40,967 bases of DNA from an uncultured Bacilli bacterium. GTDB taxonomy: Bacteria; Bacillota_I; Bacilli_A; RF39; UBA660. Below the pieces are notes generated by a model. It was not told the origin of the DNA, made no database searches, and saw only the letters and a list, made by a program, of their open reading frames with translations. Positions 40,805-40,967 of this stretch are shown here, in pieces (the stretch's first letter is position 1; each line of letters opens with the position of its first letter). Made by a program: the position numbers and the translations under genes. The DNA is taken from assembly GCA_947589435.1 (NCBI GenBank), contig CANQBI010000013.1:1-40967 (forward strand), given 5' to 3'.

Positions 40805-40967
40805 TATAAAAATTTTTTTTAAGTCCTTTTAATTATGTAGGAAATCCTACATTTTTATATTAGCACTATCACAGTTTTTAAGTAGATTATTGTTAAAGTC
40901 AATATAAAAATGTAATATTTGGTCCATATAATTATGTAGGAAAACCAACATTTTTAAATGAGCCTTA
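40793..40967. repeat. 98-bp direct repeat at the right edge
   Basis: TGTTAAAGTCAATATAAAAA recurs at 40793 and 40891, 98 bp apart, and each copy continues with AATTATGTAGGAAA about 40 bp later. In the first unit that part is a perfect palindrome (ATGTAGGA/TCCTACAT, 40835-40852) followed by T. The second unit is cut by the window edge. No gene seen here. Confidence 0.65.

Overview
The window is AT-rich DNA of a low-GC Firmicute, most likely an uncultured gut member of the class Bacilli close to the Mollicutes/RF39 side. The basis is the dnaG-rpoD-trmK cluster, the yceD-rpmF pair, rpsT, tmcAL (ylbM), spoIIP and spoIIM, Shine-Dalgarno starts, and sigma-A promoters with 17-bp spacers. TGA acts as a stop (for example at 3986-3988), so the mycoplasma code is not used. 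The lineage is inferred; no rRNA gene is present.

Layout. 1-7.5 kb: metabolic and housekeeping genes (acyl-CoA ligase, GtrA, GrpB, PHP phosphoesterase, a queuosine-salvage hydrolase, a MazG-like pyrophosphohydrolase, a CmpB-like membrane protein, a P-loop ATPase). 7.5-11.5 kb: an accessory island. It holds a transposase-less repeat element; a surface-protein operon whose first gene is out of frame at a G9 tract and whose second gene ends in a diversity-generating-retroelement (DGR) type variable domain; and a nuclease-like gene bracketed by two copies of a pseudoknotted RNA. 11.5-17.4 kb: a C39 protease / VanRS-like operon, SpoIIM, prepilin peptidase and a PilC-like protein. 17.4-23.8 kb: trmK, rpoD, dnaG, membrane proteins, rpmF and yceD. 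23.9-36.4 kb: polysaccharide deacetylase, a frameshifted phosphoesterase, two tRNAs, a second P-loop ATPase, Smr, PfkB, SpoIIP, rpsT, a transglutaminase-like protein, miaA and tmcAL.

36.4-41 kb: a DGR. On the minus strand a MutS-domain-I-like protein, an Avd-like protein, the reverse transcriptase and a second small protein form one overlapping operon. Upstream are two Asn-codon-rich template repeats (TR1, TR2). Each sits in what looks like its own small RNA unit: extended -10 promoter, template, a spacer that is identical over 62 nt, and a terminator hairpin whose stems covary between the copies. Each follows an Rpn/PD-(D/E)XK-family gene, one frameshifted and one truncated, so the Rpn-template module looks duplicated.

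The strongest leads are: (1) the two-template DGR with stand-alone template RNAs, whose targets are not adjacent; (2) the paired pseudoknot RNAs around the 210-aa gene, which also has its ribosome binding site folded into a hairpin; (3) the poly-G switch in the surface operon. All functions come from motif reading by eye; no database search was run.
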